Of a stretch of DNA of 49,387 nucleotides, positions 1-15,000 are shown in pieces. Position 1 is the first letter of the stretch, and the number at the start of each line of letters is the position of its first letter. A program made the translations under genes and the position numbers. The DNA comes from Opitutales bacterium (GTDB lineage: Bacteria > Verrucomicrobiota > Verrucomicrobiia > Opitutales > Seribacteraceae): assembly GCA_900299365.1 (NCBI GenBank), contig OMJS01000197.1, positions 1 to 49,387 of the forward strand, read 5' to 3'. The notes beneath the pieces are model-generated. The model was given only the letters and a program-made list of their open reading frames with translations. It did not search any database and had not been told where the DNA came from.

Positions 1-3000
1 CCCATGGCGGAATTCTTCGAGAAAATGGTTCCTTAATATCCAACCCAAGCGGAACGCCACTTCCACAGAATCTAAGTGTAATCTCCCTCCAGTCAGATTC
101 GGACCTGAGGGCTTCCAATTTTACAAATGATCGAAATATCAACGGTCGTACATGGAAGGGCGACCTCGCAGAACTGCTAATTTTCAACGAGTCACTGGAA
201 GAAGAAGAAGTTGAATTTATCGAAGGATATCTGGCTCACAAATGGGGACTTGTAAGTTCTCTCGATGGTGCACACATCTACAAATCTTCTCCTCCAGAAA
301 AAGAATTCGCCGAGCCTTTCACTTTTGGAAATGGTCAACAAATAGAACCAGCCTATTTTGAATTCTTACATTATCTGCCAGCTTATCGTGAGGAAGATCT
401 GATTAGTCGATGGGATTTCGAAGAATCCATCGTTGAACGGAGTGGAAAGATCAGAGTCTTCGACTTAGGCCCTGCCAAAAATGATGGGTTCCTTCAAGAT
501 AACGCTCATTTGGCAGCAGGTCGTTTTGGGCGAGCACTAAGCTTGGACGGTACCGGGGATTATCTTGATATCCCTAGATTTCGAGGTGCTCGATCCACCC
601 AAAACCTCTCTTTTTCCTCATGGATTAAACTGGCCAATACAGGATCTTCCGAAGATTCGGATGATGCATCCATTTTTTCCACTGCTGGTAGTTCCACTAA
701 TCACGCCCGTCTATGGTACGATATAAACGCGAATTCTATTGGGAACCGGACATACTCATTTACTCTTGGTTCTCCAATTGCTTTGTTTAATCGTACCAGT
801 GGCACAGATGGTTTAGGCGTTGCTAATCAGTGGCAGTTTATTGTTGGAGTTATGAATCAGGACGATCGCCAACTTTATCTGAATGGCTACCTGATTAATG
901 ATGCGAGTTCCCCGACCTCCTTGATTAATCTTGAGGGAACAGATGCCCGTATCGGTTCCTGGGATGAGGACCCGAATGCAAACTTCGAAGGTTTAATCGA
1001 TGAAATGCGTATCTATGGGGTTTCCCTTACGCAAAATGATGTCAATGCACTTTGGAATTCAGGTTCGGGTGATCTTGGCATTGTTCCGGTTATACAAATG
1101 ACCAAGCGCCATGCAGGTGCAGAAGTCAATGGCACCATCAAATTCTTCCAACTGGGTGATGAAGTAGAGGTTAGCGGATTTGATGCTTCTGACCTGAACA
1201 TAGAGGATGCCTCACTTGATTCCTTTAGTACAGATGGTGCAGGAGGGTACAACATTACCCTTACTCCCAATCGCCCGGGGATACCCGTTTTAATTTCAAT
1301 ACCTGACAATTCTGCAGTCGGAACCGATGGAAACACCCAGACTGGAGGAACTTCTCTAAGATTCCACCAATCTCCAACCATTACCGCAGAGGATAGTTTA
1401 GTCTTGTGGTATAATTTTGAAGGAAACGATACCAACCGAGTTCTTGATCTTTCCAACCGTTATACCGATGGCAATCTTTATGGCGGTCAACTAGTCGCTG
1501 GTAAATTTTCTCAATCCCTTCAACTCTTACCTAGCGAATCCATACAAATATCAGGGGATGATTTTTCCTTTAATCAAACCTTTACCGTCTCTATGTGGAC
1601 AAAGGTTTTGGATGATAGTCAGGGGATTATTCTCCAAAATGGTCAAATACACATCGAATATCGTGATGATCTCAAATTTTATGGATCAATTTACAGTGGT
1701 AATGATTGGCAAGAAGTTGGATCCGATTTCATACAAGGTCAATGGGTACATTTAGGACTTTCTCTCGATTCATCACAATTAAAGATCTATTTAAACGGAG
1801 AAAAAACTGGGTCCCTCCCTTTAAGTACTACTATGGATTGGGAAAACCTTGATGATCGAAACTTATATATTGGAACCGCCGCTGGACGGGATTGGGATTG
1901 GGGAGGTAAATTTCTTTTGGATGATTTCAGAGTCTATGACCGTGCACTTACTGATGATCAGATGCTGGCAATTTATGGCCTAGGTACTGGAGACTTAGGC
2001 ATTCGACCTCTGATCTCAGCTGATTCCACCTTTTCTCTTTCTCCTCAACCCCAATCGGTTCGTTTTCTTTATCAGGATGCAAATATTAGTGTGACCGGAC
2101 TTCTATCCGATGAAATTAATGCAACCGGGGCGGATGTCTTGAATTTTGATTCAAGCAATTTCTCCTATGATCTAAATGTTACTTCCAAGCCATCCGAAAT
2201 ACGGGTAGCCCTACCACATGGTGCAATCGTTAAGGACGGAAATCTTAGCCAAGCAGGCGCATTCGAATTTCAACACCGCACCCTAACCGCAGTCGAGAAT
2301 GGTCTTACTGCATGGTATAATTTTGATGGCAATGATTCGGGCAGAGTTGCTGACCTTTCGGGCAATTATCGACATGGCTTGCTCCGCACCAACGACGCCA
2401 CTGAATCAGACAATTCAAAAATCACTACATCAGAAGCAAGTTCAACCAGTTACCCAAAATCCAACGCCTTTGATAATAACATCGAAGGTGCAAATGATAA
2501 ATGGTTGGCCAAATGGGACGGTAATCCTTTGTTCATTCAGTACGATTTCGGAACCCCAACAGAAATTTCAAGCTATGCGGTTTACTCCCAAAATGCGGAT
2601 GAAGATATAAAGTCTCCCAAGGCATGGGTATTATATGGTTCAAACGACAATTCCAATTGGCAGGAATTGGATACCGTTGAGAATCAGATGAATTGGACAG
2701 ACTGGGAAAAACGTACTTTCAGCTTACCACAAACAGAGAATTATCGTTATTACCGAATTACTTTCACTGATACGACTGGTAACATCGTTCCTACCCAATT
2801 TGAAGATATACAACTTTGGTTAGATGCATCCGATGACTCATCCTTACTCCATTCATCCAATGTAGTAAGCCAGTGGAATGACAAGAGCGGGAATGGAAAC
2901 GTCCTTATGAGCGTAGGAAACCCAACCACCAACACCCGTGATTTAAATTCCAAAAATGTGATTGATTTTGATGGCAGCGATTATTTTGAAACCTTGAACT

Positions 3001-6000
3001 CATATCCGAGCGGGAATGATTTTTCTTTCTTTCTAGTCGCTGGAATTGACTCGGTGAGTAATGATTATCAAGCCATTTTCTCGATAAGGCAATCTGCGGG
3101 GCATCCAAGCTTTCAGATAGATGCCGCAAACCCATCAGCGTTTTATGTCAGGTTTTGGCAGACAAATATGGGAACAGGTCGTAACTTTTCCACAGACCCA
3201 ATGCACGGTCCTAGTCTTTATGAATTTATATTTAATGACACCAACAACGAATTGTCCGTCTTCATCGATGGCAGTAGTCTAGGCACCACCTCGTATACAA
3301 GTCCACCCAACCAACAAAATACTCTTACTCTATTTTCCAATCGGGGCAGAGGTGCATTTATAAATGGATTTGTCGCAGAGATGATTGGAGTAAAGTCAGC
3401 ACTTTCCTCTAGTGAAAGACAAAAGCTAGAGGGCTACTTGGCACATAAATGGGGGCTAAGTGACCAACTTCCAAGTAACCATCCATTGACTTATCTCTCG
3501 GTTGGAGAAATCGAATTCTTTCCTCCACCGCAAAAAAGTCCCGCTCAGTTTGGAGATGGTTTAGATCTGGCAGGAGAAATCGTCGAACTACCCTTCCGTT
3601 TGGATCAATCAGTTGGTGCAAAAGGCTTTTCCGCCGCCATGTGGATACGAGCAGATCAGGTTGATGGAACGGCAAATAATCCGGCAATCCTCCTAAGCAC
3701 AGAAAATGGAGGCTTGGATTGGTCGATAGGATTCAAGTCCGGCTTCCCATTCGTCAGGACTGGAAAAATTGAGGCAACCACACCCCAGCAAGCCTATGTT
3801 GGGCAATGGTCACATCTGGTTGGGGTTTTTGATGCACCGAAGTCTCAAACCAGGGTTTATTTTAACGGGATGCCGGCTATTTTAAATTCTATCGGATTTG
3901 ACTCATCCAGTTCCAGGCTTGTGATAGGTGGCGATCCAAGTGCAACTAATTCATTCGATGGTTTATTGGATGACTTGCGTATTTGGAACAGACCATTAAG
4001 CACAGGGGAAGTAAGTTTATTGTACGGCAATGGACTGGGAGATTTTGGACCTCAGGGAGTGATTCATCTGACCAGTCCAAATTACCGCGATCAAATTGAG
4101 GCGGTGCTATCCTTTAACCAACCAATAAATGATTTAGAACTAGGATCTGATATCACTTCGATTGGATTGACTCTGCAAAGTTCATCCAGTGAAGACAACC
4201 AGACATACAACCTTATCTTCACTCCTGATTCCTACACACCCGGCCAACTATCGATTCAGGTAAATGCAAATGCGGTGACCGATACATTTGGGTCAACCAA
4301 TCCTGAAATTACTCAATCCATTGATTACCGCCCCCACCGAACAGCAGAGGCTGATCTTCTAATATGGTGGGAATTAAACAGCACCACGAATGATTCATCC
4401 GGCAATGGAAACAATGGTAATGCAAATTCTCCTGACTGGAATAACACCGGCAAGTTTGGAGATTCTCTTTCCTTTGATACATCCAACGGAAGATCGGTTA
4501 CCCACAATGGATTGCCTACTGAATACCCCGAGATCACTCTTTCTGTGTGGATTTATCCACGTAGTGAAAATTTTCATATCTTCGATATAGAAACCTCTGG
4601 CGTATCATGGGTTTTAGAAAGGCAAAGACCGCTCTTTTCCTTCACTGGAATTTCGCAGACATACTTACCCGGAGGTCCGCAGGATGAGGTGCATGCCCGA
4701 GGATACTTAGAACTAGATCAATGGTCTCACCTTGCCTTGACCTACAATTTATCTGAAAGCACCATTCATCACTTCGTAAATGGCGAGCTCGACTTGCAAT
4801 CCAGTTTTGACTCATCTTCAACCTTCCCGCTCTCCTCTCCATTTCGCTTGGGTCATGCCGATGGAATTGATTTTTCCATCGGGGAACTTGATGACTTCCG
4901 GATCTATAATCGTGCTCTTTCTAACGAAGAGATTGGCCAAATTTATGGGAAAGGGAATGGTGATTTCCATAAGCATACCATTGAACTAACACATTCAGGT
5001 TTTTACGAACTCCCCATCCGGGTTGATGCTCGCTTTCTGCGGGATGGATTCCCGGTCGATCTAAACGGATCTTTTTCCAATTCAGATATCAGCATCAGTT
5101 CTGCAACCGCAACCGAGACACAAGTATCCAGCGGGATTTACCAAATTGTAGTAGTACCGGATGATAACACAACAGATGCAAATATTACGATTTCCATATC
5201 GGGCTCATCAATTACCACCCAGTACTTTGGTGAGTCTTTCCCTGAGACTTCGATCACTATACCCTATTCTCCCAAAACTCCTGCCATTTTATCAAAAGAT
5301 CATTCCTTTTGGACTCGTGGACAATATGCAGAGTTTAAAATCGATGCGGTAAACCAACTTGAAATCAACATATCCGGATTGCCCGAATGGATGGAATTCA
5401 ATGCAACAACTGGAACGATTAGTGGAATGCCAAATGATGGAAATTCTTCTGAAATTACCATTTCGGTAACCAATCCCGCTTCGAGCATATCTCAAACTCA
5501 TAAGGTTCATGTTTTTGACCCAACCTTGTATGCGGCAAAAATGGATCTTTATCCGAGCGGCTTGTTGTCTGCCCAGACTCCTCACAATTTAGCCGGTCTT
5601 TTGCTACAACTAGATGGCACAACCATATCAGACCAAAACAACAGCGTAATCACATTCTGGAGTGACACCTCAGGCAATGGACGGAATATGGATCAATATC
5701 GTGGAACCCCGCGTGTTCGAAATAACCAAGATTTAAATGATCAAAAAGTGGTGCATTTCGATGGTTACTCCCAGCTCTATTCGAATTTAGATTTTGGATC
5801 CTTAATCGAGGATTACTCTGTTATTTCCTTAATGCGTCATACAGGAGGATCGAACCAAGCCGTGGTAGCATCGGTCGGAACAGACTGGATCTTCGGTTTG
5901 GGCGATAATAAATCCGCCTACTTAAAAATGGGTTCCAGTTTGGTCACAAATTCTCCGGTCAGTGATGATAATTGGCATCTTTTTACTGGAATCTTAAGGA

Positions 6001-9000
6001 CTGATGGAACGGTTGAATTGTGGAGAGATGGATTTTTATCATACCAGGGAGTTCCAGCGAGTACGAAGGATAGTAAACCAAGTCTTCTTGCCCTAGGTGG
6101 GGCAGGAGCCAACCATTCATTTTCCAATGCGGAAGTTGCGGAAGTATTGCTTTACAATCGTGAACTCAGGGATTCAGAAAGACGGGATTTGGAAGATCAT
6201 TTACGTATAAAATGGATGTCCACTGGACTGGAGGACTTCCCGCTTTTAGTCAGGCTAAGTAGTAGCATGCATCCTGACTTTTCCCTCAATAGTTTTGCCG
6301 ACCCCACTCAGGGAGGAGATCTGAGAATTTTCTCTGAGACTGGTAAAGTCCTCTCATACGAGATAGACGAATGGAACGGATCAAACGGAGAATCAACCTT
6401 GTGGGTACAAATAGATCAATTAAGCCCAGACTTACAACTTGTTGCTTACTGGGGTAATGAAAACAATACCTCCCTACCCGCTTTTAGAAACGACGGATCG
6501 GTCTGGTCAAATTATGCCGCGGTATGGCACTTATCTGACTATTCTGACTCATCAGTTAATGACATAAATGTTACCATCAATGGTTCACCCGAGTCTCAAG
6601 CCAGTGGAATAAGTGGATCTGCGATTCGTTTTGGCAATGGTTCGGAAGACTATCTAACCTTGCCCAACTACAGTGAAACCTCAGGACATAGTGCCCGAAG
6701 TATAGAAACATGGATAAAATCTAGTCAAAACACGGCGGCAATTATGGGATGGGGAACCGCAGGAAATCGCTGGAATTTTGCATGGAATTCCCAAGGTCCC
6801 TATATTTTTACTGACAATGGTGCAGAGAAACGACAAGGAACCGGAATAGTCGGTGACGGTCATTGGAACCACTTGGTTGCTACTTACCCGGGGAACAATG
6901 CTGACCTCAATACCACCAGATTATTCCTAAATGGTCGCCTGGTCGATGCACCCGCCTCATCCACCGATGCAACGGTTAACACAGGGAGCAACTCCGAACT
7001 TTTCCTTGCCGGATTGCCCGGAGCTACCTCCCTGCTAGATGGTTGGATGGACGAGACTCGTATATCCACGGTTGGAAGAACCCAAGCATGGGCACGACTT
7101 TCTTTTGAGAGCCAGCGGACAGATAGGAATTTCCTCAGCCAAAACTTGGAATATTTACAAGCTCCTGTCCTTCCATCCGATCTCAACCTGACCGTGGTCA
7201 ATGGAACCGCCATAAGTTTCCAGATATCGAGCAACCCACCGGCTACCTATTACGAACTTAATGACACGCCTCCAAGTGGTATCAATTTCAACCAAGCAAC
7301 AGGAATTTTGTCTGGCACACCAAACGAAGAAGGTATTTTTCTCTACACCATAATTGCTACCAATGCGGAAGGAAATTCTTCCGCTGCTTTAACCGTGCAT
7401 TCCAAATCCTCTATTGAGGCACCAATAATAGAATCCGGCCATGTGGTTACTGTTCAGGGAAGGAGTGTAGATTTGGTTGGCAAACTGATTTCAACTGGTG
7501 GAGCAGCATGTTCAGTAGACATATACTACGGAACATCTGATCAAAATGAAAGCACGGGGGATTGGCAAAATAGCCTGAGCCTTGACCAGTTCTTCCAAGG
7601 CTTTGTTCCTGTTACTTTGACCGAACTTAATAGCGGAGAGACATACTATTACAGGTTTAAGGCAAATAATGGAAATACAGCTTGGTCAGATGTGGGAATA
7701 TTTTCCACCTTACCTTACGATCAGGGAACTTTGCGAATTCATACTGGATCGGACGGTAGTGGATCTGGTGCGGGTTGGTTTTGGGATAAGGGCCTAGGGG
7801 ATGGGGAAGTAAAGATTCTTGAACCGACTTTTTCAGAATCCTTGTATTTTGCACCCGATGGATCGTCTTGGAATTTGACTAAAGCGATCTTTGCTTTCTC
7901 TGACTCACTCACGATCGGGGCTAATTTAAATAAGTTGGTATTAGAAGGTGCCAATGCCCTCTCCGTCCAATCAGATGGGAATATTACCATCCAACATAGT
8001 TTCAATGGATCTGCTCTACCGACAACTCCCCATGTTCCCGGAGGCACTCTAACGGATGGATATGATGCCTACTACGCAGACACCCAAACTTCTGGCTATC
8101 GAATCGGCCAAGGTAATCTTGGTGGTTATGGGGGCGGCCGAGGACCAGGTAAAGGCATTTCCGCTGGTATAACTTATGCCGGGGGATTATCCGGAGGAGG
8201 AGGATCATTTGGTGGCGAGGGAGGACCTGGTGCATCCGGTGCTGGTGGTATGAGCTATGGTTCCGCAGGATTGGATGAAATGATTGGTGGATCGGGCGGA
8301 GGTCTTGGAAACCTGGGTGATGCAGGAGCAGGTGGTGGTGCCCTTGAACTAAATGCAACTGGGAAAGTCCTCATTGGAGAGGCGGTTAACATTTCCCTCC
8401 GCGGAGGAACGGTATTTGTACATCCCCAATTTGGTGCCAATTATTCCGGCGGTGCCGGATCAGGTGGTTCCATTAAATTGATTGGCTCATCTATTGAAAA
8501 TCTTGGTTCACTCGATGTTCGGGGTGGTGATGCTGCTGGAGCGGACTCAAGGGAACCAGGTGTACGATACCTTAGGAATGCTGGCGGAGCAGGTGGTGGC
8601 GGCAGAGTCGCAATGTTATCTGATGGGCAGATTTTACCGGGCAATATTTTACTTGATGGAGGAAAGGGAATTGCAGGTGCGCAGCCGGGGCTCCCAGGCA
8701 GTCTATACATTGGCCAATTTACTTCATCTACTCCGAATGAACTAATATTGAATTCCGGAACTCTAGTTTTTGATACCGCAGGCTCATGGTCTCATTCGTC
8801 GGGAATAAATGGAAAAGGAGACATTACCTCAACATATCTCAATGTGGATGGTTTTCCCTACGGTTTTGGGGTATGCGAGTTTGTATTTTCTTCTTTGCAT
8901 CTAGGTCCAGAAGTCTCGGTTGTTTTTCAAGGTGGCAACTCTATTCGACTAAGGATAGAGGGTAATGCCACCATTGGAACTGACCTTATTTTAGACGGCA

Positions 9001-12000
9001 AATCCGGCAAATCGGGAATTTATTCGGGTTTAGCAGGTCCTGGAGGATGGAACTCAGGAAGATCATTAAGCAATGGAGAGTTTCCTAACTCTGCCAACTC
9101 AGTACTTAGTGGAATGGGCCCAGGTGGTGGTCTAGGCTTCGGCAATTTTTCTACAAGTAGTGCGGGTGGAAGTCACGGAGGCTATGGGTCAATTGGTAAT
9201 AACAATGGCACCGTTGGACAAATTTATGGAGATGATAATCTCACCTACCTCGTCGGTGGATCTGGTGGAGCAAGATCTGGGGGACGAGAGGCAGATGGTG
9301 GTGGTGGTGGTGGTGCTATTTCGTTTGTTGTTGGAGGGTCATTTCTTTTGGAAGAAAATGCCACAATCACCGCAAATGGTGGAACAGGGGTATCCCGTGG
9401 ATCGAGTAGTGGTGCAGCAGGAAGCGGTGGTTTGGTCAGAATCGAAGCGGCAAATATCTATAATTTTGGACGCTTGGAAGCCCTGGGCGGAGATGCCAAC
9501 GGTAGTGGCGGCCCAGGAGGGGGAGGAAGAATTACCCTCATCACACCTGGTACTTTTGTGGAAGGCAATCATAGCGTATCCGCCGGAAGCAACCCGGACT
9601 TAACTACACAGTTACAAGGAGAAGATGGTATATTTGCTAAGATCATAACCCCTTCTATTCCCAGCATCGCTGAACATAACTTCACATTTGAGGCAAATCT
9701 TTCTTCAGTCGAATTGGGCCTTAGCAGTGGCTTGGAATATCAAATATCGGGACTTCCTCAGGGAATTTACCTGACGGAAGATCTAAAGCTTTCAGGCATT
9801 GCCCAGAAAGCAGGTTCTTTTTCGGTTCTGCTTGAAGCGAGCAACCGATTTGGAGAAACAAATGATACCTTCACAATAAATGTGGCCTCGGGCACACCCT
9901 CTGTCTACACTCTTCCATCCACTCTGATTGGCTCAACATCTGCCCTACTCCATGCTGATGTAAATAGTTCTGGAGGAGAGGATGCCAATCTTACTTTTGC
10001 CTTTGGAACCGATATAAGTGCACTGAATCAGGAAACCATTCCCTCCATTGTTTCTGCGGAAGGAAAGTCCTCAGTTCTCCTTACAGGATTGGAGAGCAAT
10101 CAAACTTATTACTTCCAGGCACGAATTGAAAATTCGATTGCCACATTTAATGCCAACGAGACATTTACCTTCACCACCCAGTTGAGCGAAGTGCCACCTG
10201 TGGTTACCGTCGGTCCAATCACTGATACAACTGAGAATGGTGCGACTCTTCATTATGAACTAGTTTCCTATGATACCGAAGCTCCCCTAATTACCCTTTT
10301 TTGGGGACCGGTAGATCAGGGAGAACTCTCCGGGTTATGGGAGTCAAGCTTTGATCTAGGAACGAAAGATCAAATCGGCACCGGCAAACATTCGATTACC
10401 GGAAGAAGTCCAGGCGAGACATTTTATTTCCGGGTACGGGCAAAAACTTCCAATAAAACAAATTGGTCGGAATCTGCAGGCATCGGTAGGACTACTGGAT
10501 TCCCGATCATAGAAACTTTGCCTCCCTTGGATCAGACCATTCAATCTGCCACGGTTCGCGGAAGGGTTATCTCAGACGGAGGAGAGTCCAAAGTTATCAG
10601 CCTAGACCAGCCGGAAATCAGCGATGGTTTATATGCTCACTGGCGATTTGATGAGGGAGAGGGAAGCGAAACTATTGAATCACAAGGAGTGGCGCCAACA
10701 GGAAGGATCAAAGGAGGTGTTACCTGGGCTCCATCCAAATCAGAGGCATTAGGGTCGGCACTTTCCTTATGGGGTGAGTCCCAATCTTTTGTCGAACTTG
10801 GTTCTTTTAAATTAGGAGGTGCCCCGATGTCGCTGACCGGATGGTTTAATCTAAGAAGTTACGATACTAATTTCCGGGCACTTGAATTCGGTAATGATAT
10901 ATATGGTTCAAACTCCGTTATTTTCTCAAATCTTGGAAATGAAAGTACCGCAAATTGGACAGTGGTAACAGGTACGGAAACTCAATTAGGTTGGCAAACA
11001 TCGACCTTGAGCGGGGATGAAGACTCCAATATTTCGTCTGAACATTTGTATACTTGTGCGATCAATCTACATGGCACCAACATCACTGTTAATGGCGTGC
11101 CTTTTGAGGGCACAACAGCAAGCTCTGGAAATGGATGGGCCTTGACTGCTGGGTTTGGTGCTTCAGTGGGAGCCAGTAGTTCAACGGTATCTGGAAATAT
11201 CGGAGCAATTTTAGACCAAGGATTCAAGTATGCAGGCGATCCTCAAAAAATACTGATCACCGGGTTAGATGATGGACAGACCTATCGTTTTTCAATGTAC
11301 AGTCAGTCATGGGGCGGTAATCGGATATGTGAGCTTTCGTGTAGTGACTTACCTGGTTCAATCACTGTAAACCAAGATATCAATAATGGCCAGACACCTG
11401 ACGGTCTATTAGTAGAGTGCACCTATATTGCGGAAGGTACCGAAGCAGAGTTTACCATTGACCCTGCATCAAGTGCAACATGGCACCTTTATGCTTTCAG
11501 CAATCGTAAAGTCCTCTCAGATCATAATGAAACCGCAATTCTATTAGATTCCTTTTGGAAGATTAACCAGTGGCAACACCTGGCCATATCCATAGAAAGT
11601 GACGGTACAACTAGCTTTTATGAGAATGGTAATTTCCTTGGCAGTCAGGCAGGTGCCGTTCCTGCAGATTTAAATCGTTCGTTTCATATCATTGGTGGAA
11701 ACCGATTGGGCATGGATGAGTTTAACCCAATCGATCTGGATGGGATAAAGCTCTGGCTGGATGCAAGATATGGTCACACCGTATTTACTGATGCTAATGC
11801 ATCGAGCCTGGCCGAAGCAGATGGGGATCAAATTGCCATTTGGCAGGATCTTAGTGGAAACGGTCATGATGCAATTTCTACTGAGGGTACCCCCAACTGG
11901 AAACCATCGGGATTCAATGGTCTCCCTACCCTCCACTTCAATAATAATACAATGACCATTACAAATAGCAGTAATGAGTTTGATGGTTGGTCAAAATTAT

Positions 12001-15000
12001 CCGCCTATGTGGTATTAGAAGAGATATCGATCAATGTTTGGAGTATGTGGTTTGGTAAAAGCGACCGAGTAAATACATCAAGTAATGGTTCTTGGTATTT
12101 CATGAGCAGAAGACCGGATCGAAATCCCCCTTGGTACAGGTTCCGTATCAATGGAACTACGGGCCACGATGTTCCGGAGATAAATCACAGTTACTCTCTA
12201 TTAGTCCATGAACCGATGTTGCTCGTTCTTACCTATGATGGAGATGCTGGAATTAGAAAAGCATATCTCAATGGAAATGTGGTAATTAACCAGTCCAATG
12301 ACAAAGGCTCCATTCACTCAACGAGCCATCCAATGACAATTGGTGGTGAAGCGGATCATGGTGGAAATATTCAAACGAATTATTCTGAATTTATCCTACT
12401 GGAAAATGTTTTAACATATAGTGAACATCTTGAATTGGAGGGTCATATTGCTCACAAGTGGGACCTGCAAAACAAACTACCCGATGATCACGAATACAAA
12501 TCAAGTCCACCTGTGGGTGAACCAAAAGACTTTGCTTTTTTCAATGGATTGATTGACGACCTAAGAATTTACGATCGCACATTGAGTAATGAGGAAGTTC
12601 TATCTATTTCCAGAGGTGACTTAACCACGACCGAACATAGCGGAGGTCAATCCCCCTTAGTCTATCTCTACTGGGGGGATGAAGATGGTGGGTTAAACCC
12701 AGAGACTAATTCTTCATCGTTTACTTCTTGGGACCATAAAGTTGATCTGGGCATAGTAGATAGAGGAACTTTTTCCTACCCTCTGCAAAACTTGGAACTG
12801 GGCAAGGTTTACTACTACCGCTTCTTAGCAGAAAATGATGCAGGTTCACATTGGTCTCCCTCCCCTGGCATACTGACCTCAGGCACATTTTCCTTTGCGG
12901 CAGATAGTTGGATAGATGTAGACCTTTCGTTGTGGCTGGACGGGTCAGACATTAACGCAGACGGCAATTATCAGAATGAACCTTTTGGTGGCATTGTCGA
13001 TGAGTGGAGAGATAAATCCGGGGGTAATCGTCACGCTACAAATGGGCATGGACCAAAGCTATTATTCTCCCAACTGAATCAGAAAAATATTTTAAGCTTT
13101 GATGGGGAAAGTCAGTACCTGCGAGTAGCTGACTCTCCCCAGGAACAGACAACTGACTTAGATATTGGACAGGAAGGTACATTATTTTTCGTCATTCGTG
13201 CTCCAAATGCTGGGAGTGGAAGTTTTCTTTTGAGCAAAGGATGGAATGATAATGCTGGATGGTCCTTCAAAAACAATTCCCTTGATTTGCCAACTTTTGG
13301 AATAAGAGGGACAGAAGGACCAGATGAGAGTTCTTCCCATTTTGGATGGCCGGAATATTTCAGTGTGTTTTCAGTGCGGAAAACACCTGACAAAAGACTG
13401 TTTCGCATGGACGGAAACCAGGCATTTGATTTTGTTGATCCTGGCGCCGTTCAATCAAGTGAAGGTAAGGATCTCGTGATTGGTGCATTGGCCACTGAAG
13501 GAGTAAGTCAATTTGCTCAATTTGAGATAGCCGAATTACTCCTTTTTGATCAATCATTATCCAATAATCGATTATCCATGATCGAAGGATATCTCGCACA
13601 CAAGTGGGGAACATCCAATTCTTTGCCGGACTCCCACTCATACCAAGTCAACCCCCCAGTCTTTGAAAACCGGCCAGAAATTCTCCTTTCCGATCCCTAT
13701 TATGTCAGCCAAGAAGAAGATCAAAACTTTACCATTAGCACCAATCGTCCAGCGACACACTTTTCTGCTGAAGGTTTGCCAGTCGGATTAGATCTCAATG
13801 CCAGTACGGGACTGGTCAGCGGAACACCATTAAATAAAGGTAGCTATGCAGCATCGCTGGCGGCATCCAATCATGCAGGTACTTATAACAAACAAATTGA
13901 ATTTATCGTGACTAATTTTAAAGATTGGGAATACGAACTAGAACTCAATGTCACTGGTTATTCGGATGATGCAACAATTAAGAATTTTCCTGTATTCATC
14001 GAATTAAATTCTTCGGTTGATGGATTTCATTACCAACAGTTTGCAGACAAAGATGGGAAAGACTTACGCTTTCTTAGTGCTAATAAATCGACCGAACTTG
14101 CTTACGAAATCATTGAGTGGAACCCAGAAGGAACTTCCTCATTTTGGGTATTATTGCCCGAGTTAAAATCTGACAGTTCCTTGTTTGCGATCTGGGGTAA
14201 CCCATCCATCAACCAAAGACCTACATATACTGCTGATGGCACAGTTTGGAAGGAGTATCGGGCAGTTTGGAAAATGGATCAACTGGACGGCAATTTAGTC
14301 AGGGATTCCGCATCTGGTTATCATGGAATCTCGCCCAACTCTTCAGGAAATTTACTCGATGGAGTGATAGGTAAATCGATACAAATCTCTTCTGAGCAAG
14401 AGTACATTGAACTACCAACTTCGGTTTACTTCCCACCTGGTACGGAACAGGCAAGCATTTCTTTTTGGGCATACAACCAGGATCAGGTATTGGCAGACCG
14501 AACTTTATTTCATGTATCATCGCCGCTTGGTAGTCATATGGAAGTGCTCCTCCCAGGCAATGATGGTGCTCTCCACTGGTTGACCGGTAGCGGTAGTTTG
14601 GATGATGCATCCGTACCACTGAGTGAATACAATAATCAATGGGTTCATTGGGTTCTGCAAATTGATTTACTATCAGGCAGATCGAAAGTCTTTCGGAATG
14701 GGGTATACGACCTTAACCAATCAGGATTCAATCAACCATTTGGGGCATCTATTGAATCGTTACGAATCGGTTCAAGGACAGATGGCACCCAACATTGGAT
14801 TGGTAAAATAGACGAATTCAAAATCACCAACTATTTAGAATCTCCCCAAAAAATTGCTGCATCTTATGCCAATCAAAGGCCCGATGGTCCAAGTTTTATG
14901 AGTATTGGCACTGTAAAAGGGCCTCCCGTTATTCTTTCCATTGAAAAACTTCAGGCATTCGTGGGCAAAGATTTTTCCTTTATCCTGCAAACTTTCCCCC

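Larger units (their letters stand above)
10495..12890 (+). other. FN3-like module 4 split by a LamG that is itself interrupted twice
   Basis: The FN3-like host begins with LPPLDQTIQ and ATVRGRVISDGGES (to about 10600) and resumes at about 12630 with GGQSPLVYLYWGDEDGG and YYYRFLAENDAG. A LamG occupies about 10620-12625: YAHWRFDEGEG at the start, WQHLAISIESDG at about 11570, and GLIDDLRIYDRTLS at about 12548. That LamG is interrupted by an unassigned domain (10980-11515) and by a type B jellyroll (11715-12530), so there are three levels of nesting. Confidence 0.72.

Noticed and set aside
4-36. ATG at base 4
   Set aside because: It is in another frame and meets a TAA after ten codons.
510-512. 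TTG as the start of the giant gene
   Set aside because: The same frame is open to base 3, encodes a recognisable jellyroll end with EGYLAHKWGL at 219-251, and 510 lies inside a LamG domain.
1013-1456. Antisense open frame of 147 codons, and other antisense frames such as 8002-8358 and 33848-34225
   Set aside because: They lie fully opposite well-supported modules, show no domain, signal peptide or ribosome site, and have the low-complexity look of complementary strands of Gly/Ser/Asp-rich coding DNA.
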